12,896 nt of DNA from Pseudoneurospora amorphoporcata (Eukaryota; Ascomycota; Sordariomycetes; Sordariales; Sordariaceae), in the NCBI GenBank assembly GCA_033297205.1, contig MU859496.1, forward strand, positions 1-12,896. Direction: 5' to 3'. The position numbers were made by a program, and so were the translations under genes. Shown one piece after another: positions 1-8,863 of the stretch (position 1 is its first letter; the number at the start of each line of letters is the position of its first letter). The notes under the pieces were generated by a model that worked only from the letters and a program-made list of their open reading frames with translations, made no database searches and was not told the DNA's origin.

Positions 1-47
1 AGGTTGAGAAGATCAACAAGGCTTTCGAGACCAAAGTAGTTTATTAG
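1..47 (+). CDS. Possible 3' end of an unidentified gene, truncated by the window
   Basis: Read from position 3, the first 15 codons give VEKINKAFETKVVY and a TAG stop at 45-47. The codons are mostly of the C/G-ending kind favoured by the genes in this window (AAG ATC AAC AAG GCT TTC GAG ACC), and the other two frames look less protein-like. After the stop the sequence becomes A/T-richer and non-coding. The fragment is too short to assign a family or function, and chance cannot be excluded. Confidence 0.35.
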   Translation, partial: VEKINKAFETKVVY

Positions 48-535
48 CTGAATTGAACTACTGTTCCAAGCCCTGAATACAGCCCTTGTCACACGAGATC
101 TTCCTGTTGGTATCGTAAATAGTAATCCATGCAGTGTTCACGCCCCCTTTTCTTTTGTTCTTTGATCGTTAAACGAAACTCCTCCTCCTCCTCCTCGTCA
201 GAGGAACCTGGCAACAGCTTCAGACGTGTCGTTCGTTAGTTCAGCATCCGCCCAAATACCCCAATCGAACCCATGCCAACATGGAACTCCCGTTATGTGT
301 TGTTGATAAGTTAAGTTAAACCCTCTTCAGCGCGATAAACCTACCTCTATAAAGTAATCAGTCACACTCTAGACTTGGACTACCCACCTTTCCCAATCCC
401 ACGGTTAGTCAGCAGGTCATCACCATAGATAGATAGCTACCTACCTACCTATGAATGCTTCCCGTCTTTCTCCCAGACCTACTCGCTCGCCGACGCAGGG
501 GAGGATGCTGTAATGTGCCTACTGCCTGCTCCAAA

Positions 536-555
536 CGTATCGTATCGTATCGTAT
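536..555. repeat. Pentanucleotide repeat (CGTAT)4
   Basis: Four exact CGTAT units followed by a degenerate fifth (CGTTA). Simple sequence repeat in intergenic DNA. Confidence 0.9.
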
Positions 556-870
556 CGTTACGTTGGTTCAGTCAGCATCCGTTCAGTAAGTATCCGCCCA
601 GGTTGGAATGTGTTTTTCCGTTGTTCAAAACCATGCCATACTATGCCATGCCGACAATGGAACTTGCGCTAGAGGTATGTATGTACAAGCAGTAGTAATG
701 GAATGATATCTTAAACCACAACCCCCTCAAAAAATAATAAGCATCACGAGCGACAAAAGTTAAAGTTACATTGATCTACCAATTGGCCACATAGCCACAC
801 ATAATCCACCCTTCCACTTCCATCATTACCTTAATTATATATATAGTCTGTTGTTCCGAATTTGATTCCA

Positions 871-979
871 ACCACCACCACCACCACCACCCTACGAGAA
901 CTTCTCCTTCTCGCTCCCTTCTTCTTCTCGCTCCCTTCTTCTTCTCGCTCTCTTCTCCTTCTCCTTATCCTCCTCCTTC
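871..979. repeat. (ACC)n tract and polypyrimidine tandem repeat
   Basis: A run of about seven ACC units (871-891) is followed by a strongly polypyrimidine stretch (899-979). In the latter, a 17-bp motif CTTCTTCTCGCTCCCTT recurs with variation. The complementary strand is purine-rich (GA/GAA). No coding role is apparent. Confidence 0.85.
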
Positions 980-1054
980 TCGCCCAGCCCACAGTATAAA
1001 CCGAAAAGTCGGCACCTACCTCAACAGGCTCCAAACCACCTGCACCTCAAACGT

Positions 1055-1098
1055 CCCGTCCCGTCTCGTCTCGTCTCGTCTCGTCCCGTCCCGTCTCG
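1055..1098. repeat. Pentanucleotide repeat (CGTCY/TCTCG)n
   Basis: About nine consecutive 5-bp units of the form CCCGT or CTCGT. The two variants form blocks (CCCGT, then CTCGT, then CCCGT, then CTCGT). Confidence 0.9.
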
Positions 1099-1120
1099 TT
1101 GGTAATGGTTTCATTCCAGT

Positions 1121-1200
1121 CCATCCATCCATCCATCCATCCATCCATCCATCCATCCATCCATCCATCCATCCATCCATCCATCCATCCATCCATCCAT
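1121..1200. repeat. Uninterrupted tetranucleotide repeat (CCAT)20
   Basis: Twenty perfect CCAT units fill 1121-1200. The lack of any interruption suggests a young and probably length-variable microsatellite. It encodes stop-free peptides in several frames (Ile-His-Pro-Ser on +, Trp-Met-Asp-Gly on minus), which explains long open frames across it that are not genes. Confidence 0.97.
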
Positions 1201-1215
1201 CCCACTTTTCATACA

Positions 1216-1260
1216 GCTTCAGGTTCAGGTTCAGGTTCAGGTTCAGCTTCAGGTTCAGGT
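1216..1260. repeat. Hexanucleotide repeat (TTCAGG)7
   Basis: Seven tandem 6-bp units, of which one is a TTCAGC variant, lie 16 bp after the CCAT array. The unit is not the TTAGGG telomere repeat. Confidence 0.92.
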
Positions 1261-1402
1261 AGGTACTACGTTCCCCGGGTTCCCGTCGAGCCGTTCCGTT
1301 CGTGCCACTCTTCAACAAAGGTGCAACTGAAGTCTGAATATATAATGATATTGACATATCGAACGCTTTTCCAACCCTCCAACCCTCGCTACGGTACCTT
1401 AC

Positions 1403-1462
1403 AAAGACCCAAAGACCCAAAGACCCAAAGACCCAAAGACCCAAAGACCCAAAGACCCAAAG
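1403..1462. repeat. Octanucleotide repeat (AAAGACCC)7
   Basis: Seven exact AAAGACCC units plus AAAG of an eighth. With no spacers of unrelated sequence, this is a minisatellite and not a CRISPR array. Confidence 0.96.
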
Positions 1463-2203
1463 TTTTACACCCGACTAAGACTTCCAAGCTGCTCAGCAAA
1501 AGGTTTATACTGTTACTTAGTAAGGTAGTCTACCCCTTCGAGGGAGGTAGAATGGACGGACGACCAACAATCAATCCCAAAGTCTGCAAACGCTCTCCCG
1601 TCCTTTCCGCTATCCCGCCCTTCCGCAACGAGCGTCTGGAGACCTGCCCGGACGGACGGTCGGTCGGTCCTAGCTTGTAATGTAATCACGGTTCAATGAC
1701 GCGACGTCGGGCATGACGGTCAGTACGCTAAGATAGATGGCTGGCTTCTGCCTCCAAGAAACAAGAACAAAATCTATTCATCTGTCTGTAAGTACAAAAC
1801 TATCCCGCTTTGTCCGATCAATAGACATACTTCAATACGCTTCCTTGTTAACACTTCCACTCCGGGCATCGTCTAGATAAGACTCTCCCCCTCAGCTTTC
1901 ATCTTGTCAATTCATTGCCCACAAAGGCCCTGCCTTCAACCATCATCGGCCTAGTGTAGTGGCAAGTGAAACAATCCCGCCCTCAATACCGAAGTACAGG
2001 CCGCCTAAAAATGACAAACAACCCAGACAATTGCTTACTCTCCAGTCCCATCCCAAAATATTGACCAAGCTTCCGCTGATATAATCACCTCGCTCCCAGT
2101 CTCATACATGATACCGCCCTTTTCATTTCATTCCCTTTAACCACACACAGTCCAACCCAGCCAGCCAGCCAGCCGGCCGGGCAACGAACGCCCATTTCTC
2201 TAT

Positions 2204-4151
2204 TCATTCCTCGTGGCATGAATCCTGGGCCTCAGTATCAGACGGAGATGATTGAACACCTGATGAGTAGCGTTCGCGTCCCGCCCATCCTTGGGCGGGA
2301 TCATATTCTTCAACTGGAGGTTGGCGGGATGGGGAGTAGATGTCCGCATAGGTTTTGCCCTGGGCATGGGCTTGAACTTCTTTGACCACAGGTTGGACAT
2401 GGTGATTAAGGCTTTGGGGGTAGTTGTGCAGATAGATTTTGCCCTGGGTGCGAGCTGGAGTTTTGCGCTGGGTATGTGCCGAGATTTCCGACCGGTTCTG
2501 GGCCTGGGGGACTTGAATGTGGCCCTGCTGGGCGTGGGGTTGAGCTTCAGTCTGGGTATGGGCCTGGATTTGCGCTGGGATATGCGCTTGAATATGATAT
2601 GGTTGGATTCGCGGCTGTCTTGGGGCCTCGGCATATGCTGCTTGGATTTGGACCTCGGTACGAGATGGGCGAACCTGGGCAAAGGCTTGACTGTTGGCCT
2701 GGGTTGGGGCTTGAGTTTCGCACTGGGCATGGGCTGGGACTTGGATGGGACGTTGAGCTTGACGCTCTTTCTGGCGCGCCGCTAACCTTTCCCTCTCCAC
2801 GTGCCACAGCTTCTCAGTGTAAAGTTGCCTAGTCTTGACAATCATTTCAACCACCTCGTATTGTACCGGGTCTGTTTTGCACAAAATCAACGTCAGCAAA
2901 AGAAAATCCAACCCAAAGGACAGTTCAGCAAAGAATCAGGAATTGATCAGGGGGGTTTATTCAACAAAAATGCCCAAGTTAAGTCTTGCCCTTGACCAAA
3001 ATACCAAGACAAGACAGGTAGGAAGTAGGTATGTACTCACTCAAATAGTCAACGGCACAAAGCCTTGTCCAATAAATTGAACACGTCACGTGCACCTTGT
3101 GCCCAAACTCCAACACGCCAGCTTTATAGCTACCATTAATCATCTCCTCACAGTCACCGGGATATGTCCCCATCGGCCACAGATGCAAGGGCGGGAACCT
3201 GTTATCTTGGTCGTCCCGGTACTCGTTCACCACCACGTCGAATAGGACTCGGTATTTTCCGTGCTTGCACGGGAACCGCACGTTTTGAAACACAAAGTAC
3301 AATGTCTTTGGGTCCATGCCTAGACGACCATATTCCGAGGAGCTGACGTCTTCAATCACCTGCTTGTCAAGAGGGATGGGGATCCATTTCGTCTTGGCGT
3401 CGATGGCGGCGGCAATGTCGGTGTAGCTATCTTTGTTCTCTTCGATGGTGATTTCTTCATCCATGGCAATGTCTTCGTCTTGGTGCTTGACCTTGTCTTT
3501 GTTGTCCGTAGCTGGGTCAGACACTCGCACGGTTGTGAAGGCGCCGAATTTGGTGTTTGCCTCAATCTTGGCGTTGCGAGTGGGCATGTATCGCTTTGGG
3601 TGGAAGGTCTCTTGTTGGAGATCTACTCGCTGTCCATAAAATGGATGGACAAGCGCGTCACGCGACATGATATTGCCTATGAGGAGGTTGGTCAGGCCTG
3701 AGAACAATTTGATCGAGATCGGATAGATGGATGCTGTCATCTTGAAATTACCGTGTTCATCCAGGTAGTTATTTCTGCCACCCATGCGGTGTACCACATT
3801 GCCGTCTTCATCCACCTTCTCTATCGACTGCATCACCCCCTCCTTCTGTCGCTTGCTCTCCTCCTTCTGCTGTTCTTCGTCTTCTTGGACCAGCACCATT
3901 TTCATGTGCACTGCGGTGGCCCCCTAGAACCGCGGGTCTGGTCGCGGGGTGACGGCAACAACGGCGGCATAGTCGACCAGCGCGCCCGAGATCGCTTCGG
4001 TCCGAGGTGGGACAACAAGTCTAGCAGTGACGGGGGCGCCATCCCTGCCTCGGATTATGGGCTGAGGGTGGTGGAACAAAGTCTTGTGAAGGCGGTCGGG
4101 AACTACATCTGGTGAACAATGCGGGCGGTACCATTTGCTGAAGCTGCTCAT
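2204..4151 (-). CDS. Uncharacterised two-exon gene, possibly a divergent velvet-domain protein, with an in-frame TAG
   Basis: The preferred reading starts at the ATG at 4151 (context GTCAAGATGAGC), behind a C/A-rich leader. It runs 75 codons to a TAG at 3926-3924, then stays open in the same frame to a GTGAGT donor at 3040. After a 169-bp intron, exon 2 (2871-2204) ends at TGA. If translation starts downstream at the ATG at 3905, the product is 510 residues. Several blocks resemble the velvet fold in order: PIIRGRDGAP and ARLVV near the start; NLLIGNIMSRD (compare the LxGxxxSS strand); LYFVFQNVRF with GKYRVLFDVVV (compare FFVFxDLSVRxEGxYRLxF); then TYPG and LEFGHKVHV (compare FPGxxEST and QGxKxRxR). 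An acidic insert (DEDIAMDEE and flanks) separates the two halves, as inserts do in VelB-type proteins. The tail is Q/A/H-rich and repetitive. A real gene is likely. The velvet assignment is by-eye inference at about 0.4, and whether the TAG marks a pseudogene, an unseen intron or a downstream start is unresolved. Confidence 0.6.
2216..2790 (-). repeat. Degenerate coding repeats in the last exon (Ala-His-Thr/Ala-Gln type)
   Basis: The encoded tail reuses a short motif: AHAQGKT, ARTQGKI, AHTQRKT, AHTQTEA and AHAQCET, with intervening QAHIPAQ-like segments. On the + strand this is a recurring degenerate TTTTGCCCTGGGYATGGGC at roughly 2352, 2437, 2462, 2550 and 2717. The repeat keeps several frames open on both strands, which explains the overlapping long shadow frames here. 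The tail is probably disordered. Confidence 0.65.
2872..3040 (-). other. Predicted spliceosomal intron (169 bp) in the velvet-like gene
   Basis: On the minus strand the donor is A|GTGAGTACAT at 3040. A branch-like TGCTGACG lies about 20 nt before the acceptor GCAAAACAG at 2872. Joining A to AC restores one frame: ...CAVDYL-N-PVQYEVVEMIV.... Without splicing, the first exon runs into a TAA at 2979-2981. Confidence 0.75.
3924..3926 (-). other. In-frame TAG stop inside the velvet-like reading frame
   Basis: The codons before it (...VTPRPDPRF) and after it (GATAVHMKMVLVQEDEE...) are in the same frame and have similar codon use. The TAG is preceded by TTC, so TTCTAG could serve as a weak 3' splice site. 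No good phase-0 donor was found upstream: GTAGTT at 4106 is the best and is poor. Confidence 0.85.
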
Positions 4152-4849
4152 CTTGACGGCGGTTCGGTGTTGGTGTGTCTTGTGTGGGTGATGAAAATAA
4201 TTGGGAATGAATGAAGTGGTGAATACTGTTGTGATGATGTTTGTCGTGAGAATACAGACCAGTAGTTGATGTAACTGCGTGACTGGGTGGCCACCGTGTT
4301 TTGATAAGGCGTCCTCCAGGGACAACCAAGTAGGAGAAAAGCCAAAATGCAGTAACAAATAACTCTCCCATTCCCATGGTGACTTCCGAGGGTCGGGCCG
4401 TTCTGTGTTAACCAAGGCCGAGGAAATCGTACCGTGTTAGGAAAACCACCTGCCTCTTTCAAAAGCGAAGAAGACCTGCCAAATGAGTGTTGTTGCAATG
4501 GACCGAACATATAAGCCGTAACTGCTTTACAATGATACACTGGTAACATCAACCTTTCAGATCTTCGCATCATAATGTCAAAGAGGTTTTCTACTGCAAA
4601 GGATAACTGCCTAGGTAACGTTCAGCTCTGAAGGTGCATCACCCATGCTTGGATGCGTCATAAGAGTATACCAACGGCGGGATGCAGCCAACCACACCAC
4701 CTACCTACCGAAAGGGAAAACCATGATGGGATGTCTGCCTAAATCTATACCTAGAAACGCCCAGGTAACAAAGAGTAGATAGATACCTTAGCTAGTAATG
4801 TAACGGATGCAATGCAACTGATGACAAACCACGCAGAATCCCAGAGAGG

Positions 4850-4880
<31 letters not shown>

Positions 4881-5030
4881 AAAAAAAAAAAGCAGAATGT
4901 TATCGTATTGTTTCGTCGATCGATCCCCTTTTTTTGCCAGGGCAGTCATTCTTTCTTTCCCATTACACTCCCTCCACCCCCTTCTTTTTCCTCTCTTTCT
5001 CCTCCATCTCACCCTCAGATTCCCCTCCTA
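4152..5030. other. Intergenic: upstream region of the velvet-like gene and 3' flank of ysh1
   Basis: The right part (about 4900-5030) is polypyrimidine-rich on + and probably contains the ysh1 3' UTR. The left part (4152-about 4600) should contain the leader and promoter of the minus-strand gene at 2204-4151. Its immediate leader, read on minus, is rich in CACA/ACC, as is common for fungal 5' UTRs. Open frames here (4148-4573, 4021-4377) lack family resemblance and run through this leader. No RNA gene was recognised. Confidence 0.55.
4850..4891. repeat. Poly(A) tract, 42 bp with one G
   Basis: Eighteen A, one G at 4868, then twenty-three A on the + strand. For ysh1, which is transcribed from the minus strand, this is a poly(T) tract about 140 bp beyond the stop codon. 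Confidence 0.95.
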
Positions 5031-8000
5031 TCACCCCCAAAGCGGCGCCACAACCTCCACCGCCCTTTCCACCACCGCCCTCACCCTCTCCTTAAAAATC
5101 TTACTCGAGCTTTCCACCTCCAAATCCTCCAACCACACCTTCGCCTCCATCTTCTCATCCAACTTGATCTGCACTCCCGGGACGGGGATGCCCATTTTGT
5201 GCAGTCTCGCCAGTTCCGCTTGCTTGCGTGCCGTGAGCTGCTCGTCTTCGTCTTCCGAGACGTCCATTGAGGCGTCTGCGTCGGACTTTGGTGAGGAAGA
5301 ATTGGGGGAGATGGCTTTGGTGGCGGGAGACTGGGGAGGGGGGAGCTTGGGGTCAGCAATAGGAGAGACGTGGTCGGAGCCGAACTGGGCTTCGAGGAAC
5401 ATGAGGAGACGGTCGAGACGGTCGGTTGGCGTTAGGTGGGCGTGAGGGTTTCTGGCGGGGAGGGAGTGAGAATGAGGGTTTTTGGAGGCCGAGCCTGTTT
5501 ATGTGACAGTTAGTACATTAATGGGCTTGAAGAAGGAGACGGGAAAGGGAGGGGGAAAAAGGGGAAGGCGAAAAAAAAGAAAGGATAAAAAAAAGGAAAA
5601 AGGGAAACGTACGTTTCACAGCAGCAGGACTACTCTCAATACCAAGCAACACAGCCATCACAGAGTCAGCAATGCCATCGTTAAGCATATTGCCTTCCCA
5701 CTCCAGCTCAACCTCGCCGTTAGCACGGTAGCGGACGGTAACGCAGCCCATGACAAGGTAAGCAGCCACCACATCATCACCATGAGGCAGTTCCTCATCG
5801 GCTTCCTCCATCTTGGTATCGCCGCCGTTCTCGCTTTTAACGTCAACAATCTCGCGCTTCGTCTTGGCTTGGGGAAGTTCCTCAATACCGCCGAAAGTGC
5901 TTTCCAGACCCCATTTGATAAGGTCGATACCCGCGGCGCTCAATCGCAGACGCTGCTTGCACGCGATGGTGGTGGTCGTCAAACCAGCATATTCTCTCAG
6001 ATCCTCGGGAGCCATCAGGGACATCTTGAAGTCGTTCTGCACCAAAACACCCGTGATAAGCTGAGGTTCGGAGGAAGAGGGAAGAGGGCCGTCATGGCCG
6101 TTCTTGGCCTCTTTAAGCGCCGGCGGGATGGCCGCCAGCTTGCCCACCACTTTGGCGACTTTGTCCGTCTTGAAAGGGATGCGGAGCTCCTCGCAGTTCT
6201 TGGGACTGAACACCTTGACTTTGTGTTCCTTGTTTGCGTTGAGGGAAAGAAGCTTGGACTTGAGACGCATCATGTTGTGCACTTCTCCGTGAACAAGGAT
6301 GACGACGGGGGCGGCGACTTCCTCAATGAACTCCCTGTTCTCAACGCCGTCGACGTGCGCGGCAAAGGAGAACTCCTGCACGGTGCAGCGGCGCGGGATC
6401 ATGACCTTGTCGGCATCACCACCACCAGCGCCACCACCACCACCGGGACCGCGACGGGCACCGGCAATGTTGCGCGACATGACGGCCTGGATCGTCTCGG
6501 GCTCTTGCATGATGTTCTTGGCCATGGTGCCCTCGACCGAGTAACCGGTAATAATAACGCCGTTCTTCTCGCTCGGCGCCCACCGCTCCAGCAGCTCGCG
6601 GCTGACGCCGTTTTGAAGCATACCGGGCGAGGCAAGCATGACGCAGCCGCCGACGTCCTCGAAGCGGTCGATGCTCTTGAGCGAGCGGATGAACTGAAAG
6701 TCCCAGGGCCCGCCCTTGCCGGCGCCGTCGCCCGAGGACTCGGACTCGGCCAGGCGCTCGCGGAACAAGCGCTTGATGTTGTCGTTCATGGAGCCGACGT
6801 AGGTCTGGTAGACCAGCATGCACTTGCGCGCCAGGTTGGAGGCGTAGTAGATGGGGTATTTCTGGTATTCGGCGTGCTTGCCCCAGTACTCGTCCAGGAT
6901 CAGGAGGAGCTCCTGGGCGCGCCCGAGGGCGAAGACGGGCATGAGCACGCGGCCGCCCCGGTTGAGGATGCCGGTGATGGACTTGAGGAGAGCCTGTTCA
7001 CGCTCTACGCGGGGGATGTGAGAGGCGATGCCGTAGGTGGACTCGGTAATGAGCACGTCGATCTTGACGCCCCTGGGAACTTGGGCCGAGATAAGATGCC
7101 TGTCTTCTTCGCGCGAGTAGTCGCCGGTGAAGAAGATGTTGAGGCCGGCAATCTCGATCAGGAACATGGCGGCGCCGAGAACGTGGCCGGCTGGGTATGG
7201 TGTGATGCGGATGGACGAGATGGTGTGGGTAGTGTTGTAGTCGATGGCCTCGATCATGGGAAAGGTCTTGAGATGGTCCTCCTCGGTGTAGACGAGCGAT
7301 GCGGTGGGGTTCGACGATGTGTTGCCGACACGGACACTATCTTGAATAAGCCATTTGTAGATGGCCTTGGTGGCATGTGTCATGAAGACACGGCCTCGGA
7401 AGTTGGTCTTGGCCAAGACATATGGTAATGAGGCCGCATGGTCGATATGGAAACTAGATGATGAGTAGGTAGTCAGTCTCGGGCGAGGTCCGGACAAGGT
7501 AGGCAGGCAACTATGGACAAGGACAGTGCTTCACAGAGGAGACCATGCAGCGCAAGTGGCAGACAAGATGGGAGGGTGACATATTCTTTGTATTTTCAGT
7601 TCCTGAGTACATGTATATGATGGACAGTACAATGCTGCCAAGTCTCTGTAACTGGCTGTGGTTACTGGCCATGTCGTATATCCAGAGCCCAGCTCCATCA
7701 TCAACCCATCTTGTCCCAAGCCAAACACTGCGGCACTGTCTCTCGTGGAAGGGGGTGGGTGGGCTTACTGGCTGATTAGAAGAACATCGACTGTGCTGAG
7801 ATCAAAGTCATCAAAGAATGGCAGGGCTGCTAGGCCATCATATGCAGGATGTTGGCCAGCATCAAGCTACAAGCCGGATGATGGATAGGTCAGCCCATGT
7901 TCTTCAGTGAAGGTTGGTTGGTTGGTTTGCGCACCATGACAGTTTTCCCCTTGTACTGGATAATGTGACATGATCGGCCGACCTCGTTGCCGCCTCCAAG

Positions 8001-8084
8001 ATTGAGGAACATGAGCTCATCAGCTGGGTCAACGGGCTCCTCTGGCTCCGTCGCCATGGCCGACGCCTTCCGCTTGGAAGCCAT
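5031..8084 (-). CDS. ysh1: Ysh1/CPSF73, mRNA 3'-end-processing endonuclease
   Basis: Four exons on the minus strand (8084-7935, 7866-7769, 7453-5613, 5494-5031) join to 851 codons including the stop, giving 850 residues. The ATG at 8084 lies in CAGCCATGGC. The metallo-beta-lactamase motif HFHIDH (residues 83-88) is created exactly by splicing intron 2. Further ligand or catalytic candidates are H173 (AGHVLGA), D194 (FTGDYSREEDRHL), E220 (TESTYG, beta-CASP motif A), H449 (FAAH, motif B) and H471 (VHGE, motif C), so all core residues are present. The C-terminal CPSF73-100-type domain begins near residue 550 and ends with an acidic Ser/Asp linker and a helical terminus. In this family the protein is the zinc endonuclease of the cleavage and polyadenylation factor, cutting pre-mRNA at the poly(A) site in the nucleus. 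Oddities: a Gly-rich insert near residues 418-429 and a Ser/Gly loop near 318-331. The gene is divergent from the TAF4 gene. Confidence 0.96.
5495..5612 (-). other. ysh1 intron 3 (118 bp)
   Basis: Donor AAAC|GTACGT, perfect branch TACTAAC, acceptor ATAAACAG. Removal joins C to GC (Arg) and continues in frame into MFLEAQFGSD and the acidic C-terminal segment. The interior is A/T-rich (polypyrimidine on the coding strand). Confidence 0.93.
7454..7768 (-). other. ysh1 intron 2 (315 bp)
   Basis: Donor CA|GTAAGCCC, branch GACTGACTACC and acceptor CATCTAG. The split codon CA+T makes His83 of HFHIDH, so the active-site motif confirms both ends. It is much longer than the other introns here, and I see no exon inside it: family sequences run directly from LLIS to HFHIDH. 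Confidence 0.95.
7867..7934 (-). other. ysh1 intron 1 (68 bp)
   Basis: Donor ATG|GTGCGC, branch GGCTGACC and acceptor GGCTTGTAG join KGKTVM to LDAGQHPAYDG, the order expected in Ysh1/CPSF73 proteins. Phase 0. Confidence 0.93.
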
Positions 8085-8863
8085 GGCTGGCTTGTCGTAT
8101 ACGGAGCCCCTTTGCTTCGCCTATTCCACGCGTGAACCCTGTCTTTCCAATATATTTACGACTTTCCAAGCAGCTGATTTGTGATTGTTGCTATGGCGGC
8201 GCGGCGTGGTTTGATGCGATTAAGACACGACTTGTATGGGACAATCAAAAATATTCGTTGGATGTAGGGTCCAAAAGAAAGTCACCGGTCTTTGAGCGCG
8301 CGACGTGAATAAGAATGGCGCTTTGATGTGGTGTTGTTGATGGTGGTTGAATGCGATGTGGATGCAGATGGCAAGTCGTCGTTCAATGTAGTGAGTGAGG
8401 TTTGAGGTAGTTGAAGTTGGCGGCTTAGTTGCCTGCCGGGAGCCTTTTCAATCCACGTCAAGGGCCAGAAGCCCCACTGTAACTGCCAAGCTCACACGTG
8501 ACTGGCCCGTTCACTCGCCAGACGCGACCTTCAGTGGAGCTCGTGCCGCCGCCAGCAACAGCAATTGTTCGTCATTGTCAAAGACACCTCGACCTTCCTC
8601 AGTCAGTCACCCACCCAACAATTACGATTCACCACCTTCCCAAGGTCGCCCCCACCCCGCGCAAATTAACAGCGACAATCAACCGCCGGCCGCGACGATA
8701 CTACTACGAGCAACAAAATACATCGACCGACCGATTGACACGACGCATGGGAGGAGACACAAGGCGTAGAGGCAGGACAGGGAGCCCAGCCTCGCTTTGA
8801 GCCGAGGGACAACCTTGGGAATTCGAATTGTTTGCGCCTGCCCACCCCGAGGGCACCTTCACC
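8085..8863. promoter_or_regulatory. Divergent promoter region between ysh1 and taf4
   Basis: These 779 bp separate two start codons that point away from each other, so both 5' UTRs and both promoters must lie here. No convincing TATA box was found. A CACGTG E-box palindrome sits at 8495-8500 within CACGTGAC. From about 8560 to 8863 the + strand is C/A-rich and leader-like. A short upstream open reading frame (8747-8800) lies ahead of the TAF4 start. Confidence 0.75.
8747..8800 (+). other. Possible upstream ORF in the TAF4 leader (17 codons)
   Basis: An ATG at 8747 (context GACGCATGGGA) opens 17 codons rich in Arg/Gly and ends at TGA 8798-8800, 63 bp before the TAF4 ATG. It matters only if the transcript starts upstream of 8747, which the sequence alone does not show. 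Confidence 0.3.

Larger units (their letters stand above)
48..2203. other. Intergenic region with clustered simple repeats, no gene recognised
   Basis: No open frame here has the composition of the real genes nearby. The longest frames (around 1016-1680, both strands) owe their length to stop-free microsatellites. The region holds the 3' flank of the minus-strand gene ending at 2204 and a run of short tandem repeats listed separately, plus (CTC)n at 179-196 and (CCAG)n near 2158-2173. A non-coding RNA cannot be excluded by eye. Confidence 0.7.

Noticed and set aside
1403..1462. Regular 8-bp repeats as a CRISPR-like array
   Set aside because: The units are directly abutting with no unique spacers, and the genome is eukaryotic.
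1016..1680. Open frames of 142 and 193 codons crossing the CCAT and AAAGACCC arrays
   Set aside because: Their length comes from stop-free microsatellites, and the non-repeat parts have no coding character or splice signals.
2200..2730. Alternative minus-strand frame rich in Pro/Arg/Lys
   Set aside because: It overlaps the frame joined in phase by a consensus intron to the upstream exon; being open is explained by the repeat structure.
4148..4573. 141-codon minus-strand frame upstream of the velvet-like gene
   Set aside because: It has mixed composition, no recognisable domain, and runs through the probable leader and promoter of the gene starting at 4151.
5482..7428. 648-codon open frame on the + strand opposite ysh1
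   Set aside because: It is the complement of ysh1 exon 3. The minus strand carries every MBL/beta-CASP motif and correct splice sites, while the + strand peptide matches nothing and arises from G/C-ending codons of the real gene.
7531..7728. Small open frames inside ysh1 intron 2 as an extra exon
   Set aside because: Splicing 7769 to 7453 makes the HFHIDH motif exactly, and family members have no sequence between LLIS and HFHIDH.
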